A stretch of DNA of 6,119 nucleotides. Source: an uncultured bacterium (GTDB taxonomy: Bacteria; Cyanobacteriota; Vampirovibrionia; Gastranaerophilales; Gastranaerophilaceae). The translations under genes were made by a program, and so were the position numbers. The notes beneath the pieces are model-generated. The model saw only the letters and a program-made list of their open reading frames with translations, did not search any database and was not told the DNA's origin. The DNA is taken from positions 1 to 6,119 of the forward strand of contig URHD01000095.1 of assembly GCA_900547585.1 (NCBI GenBank), read 5' to 3'. Positions within the stretch are counted from its first letter, which is position 1. Each line of letters starts with the position of its first letter. Of the stretch, positions 6,068 to 6,119 are shown one piece after another.

Positions 6068-6113
6068 TCGCCTTAGGCGATTCTTACCTCTCACAAAACG
6101 ATACTCAATCGTT
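6068..6113. other. Two short hairpins after the PLD gene
   Basis: TCGCC (6068-6072) pairs with GGCGA (6076-6080) around a TTA loop. AACGAT (6097-6102) pairs with ATCGTT (6108-6113) around ACTCA. The first begins 8 nt past the stop codon but is followed by TTCTTACCTCTC, not a U-tract, so it is at best a weak terminator. The segment may be the start of an intergenic repeat or of the next gene's control region; the window ends before that can be told. Confidence 0.35.
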
Positions 6114-6119
6114 CCCGCT

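Noticed and set aside
4989..6094. Short open frames overlapping the PLD gene, including antisense ones up to 6094
   Set aside because: They overlap the coding sequence of a gene with clear catalytic motifs and show no family features. The one ending at 6094 is antisense to the end of the PLD gene.

Overview
The window looks like a piece of an AT-rich bacterial chromosome, with no phage, plasmid or insertion-sequence genes. No marker here fixes the taxon. A housekeeping rlmN, a bacterial-type GH38 mannosidase and a large secreted multi-domain protein with Ca-binding MopE-type residues would fit a gut or environmental lineage such as Candidatus Melainabacteria (Gastranaerophilales). That is a low-confidence impression, not a demonstrated assignment.

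Layout from left to right. Positions 1-308 hold no gene but are dense in inverted repeats: a short AT-armed hairpin at the left edge and a larger nested palindromic element (about 101-296) that ends just beyond the rlmN stop codon. Three genes follow on the minus strand. They are read right to left as a GH38 alpha-mannosidase (4203-1795), an 87-residue basic protein of unknown function (1701-1438), and rlmN (1334-309). A strong, two-way intrinsic terminator (1383-1421) separates the small gene from rlmN, so rlmN is probably its own transcription unit. On the plus strand, divergent from the mannosidase across 57 bp, lies a 599-residue exported protein (4261-6060). It combines an N-terminal membrane signal, a degenerate staphylococcal-nuclease-like domain, an Ada-like His/Cys3 zinc site, two phospholipase D HKD motifs, and a C-terminal Cys-flanked calcium loop of MopE type. 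The last 59 bases contain two short hairpins and no recognisable gene.

The genes do not form an obvious pathway. RlmN methylates 23S rRNA and tRNA. The GH38 enzyme is predicted to trim alpha-mannosides in the cytoplasm. The PLD protein is predicted to act outside the cytoplasmic membrane on nucleic acid or phospholipid. The most notable features are the unusual PLD domain architecture, a pair of palindromic repeats with different stems but a shared loop motif, and a promoter/start pattern suggesting leaderless mRNAs. In three of the four genes a TANNNT-type -10 hexamer sits only 6-7 nt before the ATG and there is no Shine-Dalgarno sequence. The small 87-residue gene instead has a clear GGAGAGAG site.
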